Assembly (NCBI GenBank): GCA_947247005.1
Contig: OX365949.1
Location: 1,064,001-1,128,000 of the forward strand
Length of the DNA: 64,000 bases
Origin: Spisula solida
Taxonomy: Eukaryota; Mollusca; Bivalvia; Venerida; Mactridae
Direction: 5' to 3'
Shown piece by piece: positions 1 through 15,000 of the stretch. Made by a program: the position numbers and the translations under genes. Numbering within the stretch: position 1 is the first letter of the stretch; the number at the start of each line of letters is the position of its first letter. The notes under the pieces were generated by a model. The model saw only the letters and a program-made list of their open reading frames with translations, had not been told where the DNA came from and made no database searches.

Positions 1-69
1 ACTACCAGGGACGTCAGAAGATCTTTACACAACTGTTTGGTCGTCTGTTGTAAATCTATCTGAATTATC
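1..69 (-). CDS. TDRD12: TDRD12-like exon 33, cut by window edge
   Basis: Acceptor tgttttag at 70-71; the exon is open to the window start. It reads IIQIDLQQTTKQLCKDLL. Included because acceptor and phase fit exon 32; no stop codon is reached, so the gene continues to the left. Confidence 0.65.
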
Positions 70-3000
70 CTAAAACAAAAATAACCTCATTTTAATATCA
101 CAATCAGTTTATATGACTGACTAATCTTATATTCTGGGGCGGTCCAACCAGCTAATTTTTCTTCTGAGGAAGGGGTCTGACCAGCTATTTGGGTCGGGGA
201 TGGCGGTCCAACCAGCTATTTTATACAGAGGGGACTCCTAATCAGACTAATAAGCCCTTATCAAAAGAAGTATTTATAATACAAATTATGTTGGATATTG
301 GTTGGATATTCTGCCAAGGCTGAGCTGGATGGGGGCAACTGGGCCGGATTGTGACAAGCACCTGGACGCCAAAAGAAAACGGGTTAATAGTGCTGGTCGC
401 CAGGCTGTTTGTGAGTCTGGACATGGGTCTTTTATTGTGCCCAACATAGACAGGTCCACCCCAGGTTTTTTCGCCCCTGATGGTACACATCTTTCCACTG
501 TGGGTGAAAAAATGATGCTACTTACATTAAAAGAAGCTTTATTAACATTTTTTAAGGACCCAGGTTGCGTTAGATACGCCGAGAACTTGTCCTAGTTTAT
601 TAAGAATTATGGAGGACAAAGACTTTAGTCTTTGCTGTGGCGAATAATTCTAGGCGGCAGTATACCAGCAGCAGTTAATACATGTAATTCTGACAAGTCA
701 AATGGAAGTGTTAAATATTATACCCACGATTACCTCCCCTGACCATGGTAGTTCACCTGGGTGGGGTGGATTGGTCGTGTGGTTTTCAGTTACCATCTCC
801 GAAATGTAATCTGTTAAAATACAATATGGGATTCGGGTTAAGCCCTTAGAGCAGAATTATGCTAGGTTTGCTAAGCGCATCCCATAGTTTGGCATATAGC
901 TTTTGGCGCGCTTTGAGATGGTGATTTATTGCATAGTAATGCTGCGCTGAATTATTGTCCCTGTTGCGCTGCGCTTGGTATAGTTTGTAGAGCATTTAAT
1001 ATGCGCTGGAAAATGTGTCATTGTTGATTGCGCTGAAATAATTTGCTATTGCTCATTGCGCTGAGATTTGAATAATATGTCAGGCAAGTTGACACAATAT
1101 GATTATCATAACAGGGACGCGCTACAAAGATATATATTCAATTTGGTGATTATGGTCTGCTGGTATCTGCCGCTTGGGATTTTCCAATCTATTCTGAAGG
1201 CATCACCTGGAGATAGATTTATCATTGCGATTACATTCTTCCACTCATAAACATATATATATATCTGAATCTATTAGTGCATATTGTCGCCTTATATTTG
1301 TAGCCATGTTGTTTTTTGGCAATATTAAAGCAATGTATCTTAAGCTTTGGTTGGTGTTATCGCTGTCTTAAAATAATATACAAGATCATCAGAAATGTGC
1401 CAAATGTAAGGCACTCCACCCCCAACCTCTTATTCTGAGCAAGACCTAGTTAAAAGAGATACTATATGGTGTTCTATTGGGTCTTTTATGTTTACTCGTT
1501 AATATTGACACCATTTGTGTGCCTCCGTAGCTCAGTGGTTAGTGCTGGACGTCAAATCTGGTGACCCAGGTTCAAATACAGGCGGAGGCATTCATATGCC
1601 TGTCATATTTCAGCAGAAAGCTGACTAGCAAATAAAGGCTATGCTCGGCATGTAAGCAGTTGAAATATAAATGGACATTATTACCATGAACACAAGCCCT
1701 ACTATAATTACCTAGTTAATATTGACACCATTTGGTTACCATGAACATAAGCCCTACTATAATTACCTGGTTAATATTGACACCATTTGGTTACCATGAC
1801 CACAAGCCCTACTATAATTACCTAGTTAATATCGACACCATTTGGTTACCATGACAATAAGCCCTACTATAATTACCTAGTTAATATTGACACCATTTGG
1901 TTACCATGAACATAAGCCCTACTATAATTACCTGGTTAATATTGACACCATTTGGTTACCATGACCACAAGCCCTACTATAATTACCTAGTTAATATTGA
2001 CACCATTTGGTTACCATGACAATAAGCCCTACTATAATTACCTAGTTAATATTGACACCATTTGGTTACCATGAACACAAGCCCTACTATAATTACCTAG
2101 TTAATATTGACACCATTTGGTTACCATGAACATAAGCCCTACTATAATTACCTAGTTAATATTGACACCATTTGATGTTCTAAAAGGAATGTTTTATGTT
2201 TCCTTCTTGTCGAGGCAAAGTAATCACATTGTTGTACGGAATACTGGATACACTGAAATAAATGTAGTAGTGCTTTGATTACATACATTCGTAAAAAGTT
2301 TCACTCATAATTGATACATCGGCTTATAAGCTGAGAGAGAGGACTATAAGCTGAGAGAGAGGACTATAAGCTGAGAGAGAGGACTATAAGCTAAGAGAGA
2401 GGACTATAAGCTGAGAGAGAGGACTATAAGCTGAGAGAGAGGACTATAAGCTGAGAGAGAGGACTATAAGCTGAGAGAGAGGACTATAAGCTGAGAGAGA
2501 GGACTATAAGCTGAAAATATAATCTTATTAATTCAGTCAGACAAATTTTGGTCTTATCAACAGACAGACAAATCAACACTTGTGTGATGTAGCCTATACA
2601 CTTAACATAGACATACATATCTATTTTCTGTTTATTCGGATTGAACACCATTTCTTTACAATTTTTCAGTTATATACGGCGCCCAATTCACATGACCAGT
2701 TTCCTGGACTTTATCCTAACCAATACTAACTGACCCTTCAACAAGGAACCAGCAGTTTCTCTATATGTGGAGAACAAGAGGGCACAAAGGGCCTTAGGTC
2801 GCTCACCTGTCATAGTAGTGCATGCACACCCCTATGGTGACCTAATAACTTACATTTTCTGAATAAGATTTAAGGACATTCAACCTCTATTGCAAGTTTT
2901 TTTATGATTTGAGTTTTTGACCCCAGATGACCCAAAATCGAACTTGACCTAGATTTTGTTGAGATGATCATTGTGACCAAGTTTCATAAAGATAAAGTAA

Positions 3001-6000
3001 AAATAATAACCTCTAGTGACTTCACAAGGTTTTTCTATGATTTGACCTAGTGACCTAGTTTTTACCTCAGATGACCCAATATCGAACTTGGCCAAGATTT
3101 TGTTGAGATAATCATTGTGACCAAGTTTAATAAAGATTATGCCAAAATTGTGACCTCTATTGAGGACACAAGCCTATTGTTGACGGACGGACAGATGTCT
3201 GTTCTAAAAAACGGTATTTATGTGGATACAATATGGAATGAAGAGTAGTTAAGTGTCTAATTTTAGCCACATAAAAGAAAATTTTAGCCACGTAAAAGAA
3301 AATTCTACTTTCGTTTTAACTATTTTTAACTGGTTTGTCCATAAAAAGTACCCGTTTGTGGGCGCAGAAGGACGAAGAGTGATCACAAAAGATCACTCTG
3401 TCACTTTGTGATAGGTGAGCTGAATTAGGGTATGGCCTGCCGCGACTGGGAATCAAACCAGAATCCCAAGTTAGAAATCCAGTGAACAAACATCGTTGCA
3501 GCGGCATTGTCTTACCTTATCACAGTCAGTTTTACTGAGGTTATTTACAATGGCTTCAATCAAAGACTCCTTCTTTAGCTCCTCACTACCACTGAAAACA
3601 GTACATATAAACATATTTGTAATACATTCATTCAAACCTGTTAATAAACTGAGGTTAACAATACTACACTCAGAGACTTAATAAAAGCACAAATGTTTCA
3701 GGAGTTATATTACAATCTGATAAGTGTCATGCATTGCTTTCAATAAAACATTCATGCTACATGGCTTAAAACCTTAATCAAAGTTTACTTTTGCCATTAA
3801 TAATATTTGTTCTATACATGTGTAGACATTGTGAGTATAAAACTCATACAATTACACAGTTCTATACATGTGTAGACATTGTGAGTAGAAAATTCATACA
3901 ATTACACAGTTCTATACATGTGTAGACATTGTGAGTAGAAAACTCATACAATTACACAGTTCTATACATGTGTAGACATTGTGAGTATAAAACTCATATA
4001 ATTACACATAGTCAACAACATACAACTTATGGATTCACCAATTTCTTTATAACAAGTTTCACTGTATTTCGACATACCGGCTGTGTTACGACATACCGAC
4101 TGCATTTAGACATACCAACCGTATTTCGACTATATTTCGACATACCGGCTGTGTTTCGACATACCAACTGAGTTTCGACATACCGACTGTAGTTCGACAT
4201 ATCAACTGTATTTCGACATATCGACTGTATTTTGACATACCGGCTGTGTTACGACATACCGACTGTGTTTCGACATACCGACTGTATTTTGACATACCGA
4301 CTGTATTTCAACATACGGACTGTATTTCGACATACCGACTGTATTTCGTCGTACTGACTGTATTTCGACATACCGACTGTATTACGACATACTGACTGTG
4401 TTTCTACATACCGACTGTATTACGACATACCGACTGTGTTACGACATACCAACTGTATTTTGACATACCAACTGGGTTTAGACATACCGACTGTATTTCG
4501 ACATACAGACTGTGTTTCGACATACGGACTGTATTTTGACATACCAACTGTGTTTAGACATACCAACTGTATTTCGACATACCGACTGTATTTTGTCGTA
4601 CTGACTGTATTTCGACATACCGACTGTATTACAACATACTGACTGTGTTTCGACATACCGACTGTATTACGACATACCTACTGTATTTCGACATAACAAC
4701 TGTATTTCGTCGTACTGACTGTGTTTTGACATACCGACTGTGTTTCGACATACCAACTGTATTTTGACATACCAACTGTGTTTCGACATACCAACTGTAT
4801 TTTGACATACCGACTGTGTTTCAACATACCAACTGTATTTTGACATACCGACTGTGTTTCGACATACCAACTGTATTTTGACATACCGACTGTGTTTCGA
4901 CATACCAACTGTATTTTGACATACCGACTGTGTTTCAACATACCAACTGTATTTTGACATACCGACTGTGTTTCCACATACCGACTGTATTTTGACTAAC
5001 CGACTGTGTTTCGACATACCGACTGTATTTTGACTAACCGACTGTGTTTCGACATGACTGTATTTTGACATACCGACTGTGTTTCGACATACCAACTGTA
5101 TTTTGACATACCAACTGTGTTTCGACATACCAACTGTATTTTGACATACCGACTGTGTTTCGACATACCGACTGTATTTTGACATACCGACTGTGTTTCG
5201 ACATACCAACAGTATTTCGTCGTACTGACTGTATTTTGACATACCGACTTAATCAACATACCGACTGTGTTTCGACATACCAACTGTATTTTGACATACC
5301 GACTGTGCTTCGACATACCAACTGTATTTTGACATACCGACTGTGTTTCGACATACCAACTATATTTTGACATACTGACAGTGTTTCGACATACCGACTG
5401 TATTTTGACATACCGACTGTGTTTCAACATACCAACTGTATTTTGACATACCGACTATGTTTCGACATACCAACTGTATTTTGACATACCGACTGTGTTT
5501 CGACATACCAACTATATTTTGACATACCGACAGTGTTTAGACATACCGACTGTATTTTGACATACCGACTGTGTTTCAACATACCAACTGTATTTTGACA
5601 TACCGACAGTGTTTCGACATACCGACTGTATTTTGACATACCGACTGTGTTTCAACATACCAACTGTATTTTGACATACCGACTGTGTTTCGACATACCA
5701 ACTGTATTTTAACATACCAAATGTATTTCAACATACAGACTGTAATTCGACATACCGACTGTATTTCGACATACCAACTGTATTTTGACATACCAACTGT
5801 GTTTCGAACTACTGACTGTATTTTGACATACCGACTTAATCAACATACCGACTGTGTTTCGACATACCAACTGTATTTTGACATACCAACTGTATTTTGA
5901 CATACCGACTGTATTTCGACATACCGACTGTATTTTGACATACCAACTGTAATTTGACATACTGACTATTTCTACGTACCTATCATGTTCTGTGAGTGCA

Positions 6001-9000
6001 GCAATCAACATTAGTACTCCTTCAGCTACATGATGATCTGATGCATTAATAAGACATTTCTGTAACTTTATACATACAGATTTACTCATCAAGTATCCAA
6101 ACACACTGAAATATACAACAATACCAATCAGTTAAACACATGCTGGTACAGTGGTCTAGTGGATATCACATGCTGGCACAGTGGTCTAGTGGATATCACT
6201 CTACATGCTGGCACGGTGGTCTAGTGGATATCACTCTACATGCTGGCACGGTGGTCTAGTGGATATCACTCTTCATGCTGGCACTGTGGTCTAATGGATA
6301 TCACTCTACATGCTGGCACGGTGGTCTAGTGGATATCACTCTACATGCTGGCACAGTGGTCTAGTGGATATCACTCCACATGCTGGCACGGTGGTCTAGT
6401 GGATATCACTCTACATGCTGGCACACTGGTCTAGTGGATATCACTCCACATGCTGGCACGCTGGTCTAGTGGATATCACTCCACATGCTGGCACACTGGT
6501 CTAGTGGATATCACTCCACATGCTGGCACGGTGGTCTAGTGGATATCACTCCACATGCTGGCACAGTGGTCTAGTGGATATCACATGCTGGCACAGTGGT
6601 CTAGTGGATATCACATGCTGGCACAGTGGTCTAGTGGATATCACTCCACATGCTGGCACAGTGGTCTAGTGGATATCACTCCACATGCTGGCACAGTGGT
6701 CTAGTGGATATCACTCCACATGCTGGCACACTGGTCTAGTGGATATCACATGCTGGCACAGTGGTCTAGTGGATATCACTCCACATGCTGGCACAGTGGT
6801 CTAGTGGATATCACATGCTGGCACAGTGGTCTAGTGGATATCACATGCTGGCACAGTGGTCTAGTGGATATCACTCCACATGCTGGCACAGTGGTTTAGT
6901 GGATATCACTCCACATGCTGGCACAGTGGTCTAGTGGATATCACTCCACATGCTGGCACGCTGGTCTAGTGGATATCACTCTTAACTGTGGATCCAGATG
7001 TCACTTGTTCAATTCTTGGCCGGGGCCCAAACGCTTTTCAGTATTTCCCACTTAGCTTGAAATGAACTCGTTCGTAACCAAGAGATATTCCTGATTATTC
7101 TGTGATATACACCAGGCACATTTAAGTAGTAACCAAGAGATATTCCTGATTATTCTGTGATATACACCAGGCACATTTAAGTAGGAACTAAGAGATATTC
7201 CTGATTATTCTGTGATATACACCAGGCACATTTAAGTAGGAACTAAGAGATATTCCTGATTATTCTGTGATATACACCAGGCACATTAAAGAACTAAGTA
7301 GTCTATCAAGAAATAGCTAGGGTAGCACATCTGGATTCCTAGCATCACATGTCTCTTCTATTGAGGTCATTTGCCAATCTAGCAGGGAAATAACCAATGA
7401 CAGTGTACTTACAAATGCGTCAGTCGATTCCAAACAAACCACAAATGACATTAAAACAAAGGTTTAAATAAGAATTGTCCAGGTTAAGTAGTTTGTTATA
7501 GTCCTACTAAAATGTAACACGTTTCTTGGCTTACACAGATGATTAGATATAGAATGTTCACAAACTGACAAGCACAGACAACCAGTCTGACAGAATGTTC
7601 ACACACAGACAACCAGTCTGACAGAATGTTCACACACAGACAACCAGTCTGACAGAATGTTCACACACAGACAACCAGTCTGACAGAATGTTCACACACA
7701 GACAACCAGTCTGACAGAATGTTCACACACAGACAACCAGTCTGACAGATTGTTCACACACAGACAACCAGTCTGACAGAATGTTCACACACAGACAACC
7801 AGTCTGACAATGTTCACACACTGACAACCAGTCTGACAGAATGTTCACACACAGACAACCAGTCTGACAGAATGTTCACACACAGACAACCAGTCTGACA
7901 ATGTTCACACACAGACAACCAGTCTGACAGAATGTTCACACACAGACAACCAGTCTGACAGAATGTTCACACACAGACAACCAGTCTGACAGAATGTTCA
8001 CACACAGACAACCAGTCTGACAGAATGTTCACACACAGACAACCAGTCTGACAATGTTCACACACTGACAACCAGTCTGACAATGATCACACACTGACAA
8101 CCGGTCTGACAATGTTCACACACTGACAACCAGTCTGACAATGTTCACACACAGACAACCAGTCTGACAATGATCACACACTGACAACCGGTCTGACAAT
8201 GTTCACACACAGACAACCAGTCTGACAATGTTCACACACTGACAATCAGTCTGACAGAATGTTCACACACAGACAACCAGTCTGACAATGTTCACACACA
8301 GACAACCGGTCTGACAATGATCACACACTGACAACCGGTCTGACAATGATCACGCACTGACAACCGGTCTGACAATGTTCACACACAGACAACCAGTCTG
8401 ACAATGTTCACACACAGACAACCAGTCTGACAGAATGATCACACACTGACAACCAGTCTGACAGAATGATAAGGTTAAATACAGTATACTATACCTTTCA
8501 CAGCCGGTACATAAAGATGATAATGCTCTACACACCATGCCTTGAACCTGTAGTATAAATGTCTCCATAAATATATACATCTTCTACCGCAAATCTTGAA
8601 AATTATAAATTCATAATTAGAATTATTTGTTGCCTATAATAAATAGTAACCCTTGTTCTACAAATAGTAACAAACATCACAAAGAGAATCACCATTTAAT
8701 GTACTAAGGGCATTCTTTTCTATAGGAATGTATCCTGATCTTTGTAGACCGATACTGGTCGATCCTAATAAATTTGTTTATCAACCATCCCCATGTTTGA
8801 CGTGTTGTTCTCCAATCCCTATTGTGTTCAGTATAGACAAAGTATTGACAATAAGTATATAACCACCTGATCATTATCTGAAGAACCAAGAACTTCCAGC
8901 AATAATTCTAGTTTGTCATTCTTCCAGAAATGTGACTTTAATCTACAATAATACAAACAAAACATAATAGTATTACATAGAAATAGGAGACCTGGCGCTG

Positions 9001-12000
9001 ATCATCCAAAGCATCTCAAGTAGAAATCTCAACTCAACTTGAGATTTTGCTCAATTCAGAGTTGGAATTAGAGATAAATCTGAAGCTCCATCTCTTGAAA
9101 TTTTACTGTAATCAATTCAGAATAACATTTCTGTTCAGTGTTGTCAATTTTAAGTCCAGTATCGCATGGAAATTAACATAAAGACACATGACAATATTTG
9201 AGATCAAGATATTGCTCAGAATGAGATGCTTTGGAAGATCGGAGCCTGCAAAGATGTTTACAGTCATGTCATATCAGATTTGAAGACAAAGTCAAACTTA
9301 GTTAATTCTAACTTCTTATCAGACTATCATTCCTGCAAACAACCAATCCCCTAATAGGGAGCATGGGTTTCCCAATACATGTTATGTAATCCACCAATTT
9401 ATGACCCAATGAAAATTGCAATTAACCATTTTGCCAAAATCCATGACACTTGTTGACAATGTTGATTTACAGTTTATGAATGTAAGAGAATATATATGAC
9501 TTACTTCAATGACCTATTGCATGACTCAGCAATAAACCAGGCAGCTTGCTGTTGCTTCACAACGTTAGAATTCTGTGAAATATAGGTACAAAACATCAGT
9601 GATACAGAAACAAAGTGAATGTTTAAATAACATACATATCAACAACAGTAAACATAGTCGGCATATTCACTAAGATCATGTAACCAAGCATCAAACATGA
9701 TCTAGATTTGACAAAAACAAACATTGTGGCAAGGTATAAAGTTTAGGCCAAACCTGTGACATACTGAGAACTAACTAGGTTTGTTTTTTCTCCAGTTCTA
9801 TCCGGGAGCAAACTTGGTTAGATTTTCAGACAAATATTTTACCAAGTTTCATAAGCATTAGGTCAAAACTATGGCCTCTAGCTGGAGTACCTGTCCTCTT
9901 GAACACATATTTTCCTCAGCTTGCCCCCCCCCCAGCCCTCAAAAATATGGTCAAATATTTCTTTCATCAGGACTGGATGACACATAAACAGAGAAGACTG
10001 TAACACAAACTTACCATTTCTAGACATCTCACTATACTCTGTACAATCTTTTCCTCTACAAACAAGTCACATAACCTAAAACACATAAATAAATACTGTC
10101 ACATGACCTAAAACACATAAATAAATACTGTCACATAACCTAAAACACATAAATAAATACTGTCACATGACCTAAAACACATAAATAAATACTGTCACAT
10201 AACCTAAAACACATAAATAAATACATGTACTGTCACATAACCTAAAACACATAAATAAATACTGTCACATAACCTAAAACACATAAATAAATACTGTCAC
10301 ATAACCTAAAACAAATAAATAAATACATAACCATTAGTTTTGTGGGTTAACTGAACAAATTTAATGTCACACAATTTCATTGAATATCAATATCGTTGGT
10401 TTGAATCTCAGCCAGGGTACTTGGTCATTTCTGAAACGCTTTTCAGTGTTTTCCACCAAACTAGCGATGAAATGGTTGGTAACCAAGAGGTAGTCTTGCG
10501 TACTGGTGCTTAACACTGAGCATGTTAAAGAACCAAGTAGTCAATTCAGAAAGAGCTAGGGTATCACACCCTCACTCCTTGTATTATCTAACTGTCTGTT
10601 CCCTTGATGTTGGAGATAAATAACCAATCTGGCAGGGGAAAAAAATGATTGTGCACTTATGACTGGTTCAGTCGATCACAAATAAACAAAACAAACATTA
10701 TGTATGATAGTACTAACTTACCTGTCATTTGCTTGTATAAGGTATACACAACAATCCAGTAGAACTTTATGAGCCTCTCCTGACCATACTCGACCAAATA
10801 ATTGCACTAAACACAGCACACAATTCTCAGCTGATTTCACAGCATAATCAGTCAGGCTAACAATGAAAATATCATACATCAGAATTGCCAATGACAGAAC
10901 TATTTAAAAACACAAAGTTAGAACAAAAGCACAAGCGGAGGAACTGGGCAGAAGATATATTGCTAGTTAAGTACAACTAGCGGGTAAGACATAGGACTTC
11001 CACAGGTACTAGATGATAGTTAAATAAAACTGTAAAAACAGTAGGAAGTCTACAGGCATTAAACCACACAAAAGGTGTTTGTAAAACATGCATGTCGCTA
11101 GCATCCCAATGGTCAGAAATGGTAAAGGTCCTTGACCATTTACCTACTAACCTCAAAATCAATAGGGGTCATCTACTGTTGATGACCAACCTCCAACAGA
11201 TGGACATACACAATCCATTCAATCAATTTAAATGAACAGGGAAGTAACTTTAATATTGGTCTCATAAAACCTGACTTAATTTGTCAATGAAGAACAGTAC
11301 AACCTCTCTAGAGCTATACCCTTTTCGAGCTGCAAATATTGACCCTTGAGTAAAAGTTATTACACTATAGAGGTTAAATTTAGAGTAAATATCACCTAAT
11401 GAAAATTTTGAAGGTGTTGTTGTAGAGAGGTTGTTGCTCTACAAGAAGCCATATTTTGACTTACTTTGTTATACATCTTGTAAGGATGGACAAGACCTCT
11501 TCAGCTAGTTTCACTGCTCTTGGTTCATCCTAAAATAATCCAATCATATTATTACATAAATCAACCTACAGTCAATTTTCTAAACTCTCTTTACTGGCGT
11601 ATGCATAATATGTACGCGCGTGCATTCGTAAGGCAATCATAAATATCGGATTTAGCTCAGTGGTAACCCACTGGACTGTCAAGCTAGAGGTTGTGGGTTC
11701 AATCCCTGGCATCGGAACTTGACATTTCTGAAATATTTATAATATTTCCCGCTATATCTGGCTGTGTGGTCTGCAAAGTATCTGGGTAAAGGTGCCAGGA
11801 AGCTGTGTATCGGTGCTATACACCGGGCACATTAAAGCACCAGACTGTCTATTCCAAATAACAGCTAGATGCACTTTTGCAGCAGCAGACATGCCTGTAT
11901 CTTATGTCTCTCTCTCCCTTCAGGGGCTTTCTCTCAGTCTGTCCCTCTGATCAGATCATGCTGTATCTGCACTGGTAGAGGATGCACCTGCCCCCTTGTG

Positions 12001-15000
12001 GCTGCAACACTATAATGTAAAGTGCCTTTGAAAGTGTGTTCGCATGAAAAGGACGCTATACAAATCTGGTATATTTTATTTTTTATTTTAAAAGACAGTA
12101 CAGCAAACGGTCAACAAATAAACCTTGATTATTTTTAAAGGAATATTCTGAATAATTGTAGAGTGGAAACATTCTCTATTGATGATACGTATTGTAACAG
12201 TTGCCCCCTTTCAATCCTCATTGTCCTCTACACACAAGCGACCTGTACAGCAAGTTTCATCATATCTCATTCCAAACTAAAGTTATGAGTAGAAAACCAT
12301 AAATTGGATGCTGATTCAAGGGACTGTGACAAGAATCTGATGTAGCACAAAATCCAAGTTTTTTTACCCCAAGATAACAAATTGTTAAACATAGCCTATA
12401 TTTTATTGACACAAACATTGTAGGTTATAAAGACTACAATAAGATACAAGACGGGTTTTTTACACAAAACGTATGTCTCCCACAACGGACAAAGGGCAAT
12501 AACTCTGGTAATATTTATCTGACAATACTGCTTGGTACCAACTAAACATATGAAGTTTTATTGAAATCAGACAAGTGGCAGGGTTGCCAGCAACTACGAC
12601 TACAAAAATTTCCTGACTTTTCCCTGACTAAATCATACTTTTCACTGACCAGTACCGCCATTATTTTGCCTCCTCCACATGCGCTCCTTTATATTATTCA
12701 CTCTTTTCAGCAATATCAGTTATTGGCCACAAAAAAGGACTATTTTAACATAGGTAAGGGCCATTTTTGACAAAGAAAACAGCTACAAACTTATTGTTTA
12801 CAACTTTGTCAACAGCTACAGTCCTTTCACAGTTTGGAGCTGTGCGAGCATAACAAGCAAGAAAAATATTGAAGACTGCCACAGCTACTGAACATTTTAT
12901 TAAACATCGACCCAGAATTTTATTTTTTCCTGTCTTTTCACTGACTTTTCTAAAATTGCATTTTTCACTGACCATGAACCAGAATTCCCTGACAATTTAC
13001 TGACCTTGAAAAAAAATCAACTTTCCCCGATTTTTTCAGGTCGCTGGCAACACTGCAGGGGATAAGGAGAATAAACACTAACAAATGTGTGGCATCCATG
13101 CAGACAGATAGAGAGACGTCCAGCAGCACAGAATTGGTATGTTACCTCCACTATAACTTGGAGTAACACGATACAGTGCCAACCAAAAATAAGTATACAG
13201 TTGCAAAAATAAAATTTGTTAAATTATTCAATATCTGTTTATCAGACGGTCACAAATATACTAGTTTCTGAAACTACAGTTGCTAAATGAGTCGAATGAG
13301 AGATAGAAGTAAAGATTAAAATGTTTTGAATTAAAATAAACATGTGATCCAATAGGCTGAATTTTCCATCTTCTTATGACAAAGTTACCTGTCAAGCTTG
13401 ACAATGAAACTTTATATTTTGCACCTAGGGTACAAATCTTTGTATGGTATTTACACTAAATAAACAAAAATATTCCTTGTCTTAAAAAATATTGTTGCTT
13501 TGCTGATCTGCAAATAGTGTCATAACAGGAGATTGAATGGGGAAATAACCTCTGTATACCTATTTTTGGTGGGCCGTGTATAATACATTTATACTTACTG
13601 TCTCATAATACAAGGCTGCACATAGGTCCGGTACTTTGTCCAACAGTGATGGATAAAACTTCATTTTGGATCGAACTGGACGGCTAAACAATGGCTGAAA
13701 TAAATGATTTTTTCATATTTACAGAAAAGCTACAATCTAATGAAGAATTAATAATAAAAGAATATAATAATAACAAGTAATTAAGAATTGCAAGCAATAC
13801 AGAAGTCCCCTACCGGTTTTAAGCCATTTTTCAATGTTTCTGTTGCCATAGCAACCACAATTTTGGTCGGAATCTAAATATTTTTGGACGTGCATTATCC
13901 CCTTATTGTCCCCTATCCACATACAAAGTTTCATAAACCTAGCTTGGAAATTGTTTGAGTTATGTCAGGATCCAGATTTTTTGACAGACGGGTGGACGGA
14001 CTGACTGACTGACTGACGGACGGAGGGCAAACCTATAGTCCCCTCCGGTCAAAAACCGGTAGGGGACTAATAAAGACTTTATTTATAGAGGCAACTTAGT
14101 TACGAATCTTCCATATGAGCCTCTTAAAACACATTTACATATTATATACAACATCAGTTACATCAAATATATCAAGATAACACATTTCAACCATAATAAA
14201 TATTATATACAGTAAATTCACATTATCATTGCAATCTTAAAATAACATTTTCAATGTCAGATGTCCAACTCATTGCTTGGTGCTTGTTATATTTATACAC
14301 TAGTCATGTGATTCTTCCAAAAACTAACATATTTGGTTTTGAAAGTATTTAAATTTTCTGCTGTTCATAACTCTTCAGGTAAGGTATTCCAGATCATGGG
14401 GCCAGAATAGTCCATTAATTTTCGAGCAAATTCTGAATTCGGTTTCTGCACATAGAGATTTTGTTTACAATCTGAAGATCTAAGATGGCTGGAATTAACC
14501 TCATGAATTTTCTGGAACTTATCTTTAAAATATGTTGGACATATACCATTTAATGATTTGTATACTATCATAGATTTTCTGTACTTAAGTCGCTCAGGAA
14601 ATGTCATCCAATTTAAAGTAGCTAATAGTTCTTCAGATGGTGTATCAAAGTCTTTGTCAAGAATTATAACTATTCGAAAAATCATCTGACCGAAACAGAC
14701 AAAGCAATAATGAAATATAGTATTGATAGTATTTTGCATGCATAGCTTAAACCAAGCAGCAATGTGTATGCAGACACAAGGGCAACAAGATCTCCATATT
14801 CTTCAAACAGTCAATCAAATATTACAAATAAGTCATATTTACGATTATCAAATAAACACAGTATTATTGCCTTCAAGTACATACCTCCAAACTGCTTCCT
14901 TCTACTGGTGTTGCCAACCGTTGCCATGACAACTCTTCAGCTATATTTAGACAGTTTGACATAGTAGTCAGCTGTACTACAAGTTTATGCCTCCCACCAA

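Noticed and set aside
302..595. Host SGNH esterase gene
   Set aside because: It lacks the catalytic Ser half and matches the accessory frame of the Ngaro-like element, with a shared downstream hairpin.
1523..1595. Functional tRNA gene
   Set aside because: The acceptor stem pairs, but the T stem does not and the anticodon arm is irregular; a SINE head or pseudogene fits better.
4086..5970. Several repeat-protein-like frames in the 19-bp array
   Set aside because: Frames are repeat artefacts that overlap on both strands, with many short alternative starts and no splice sites that fit the host gene.
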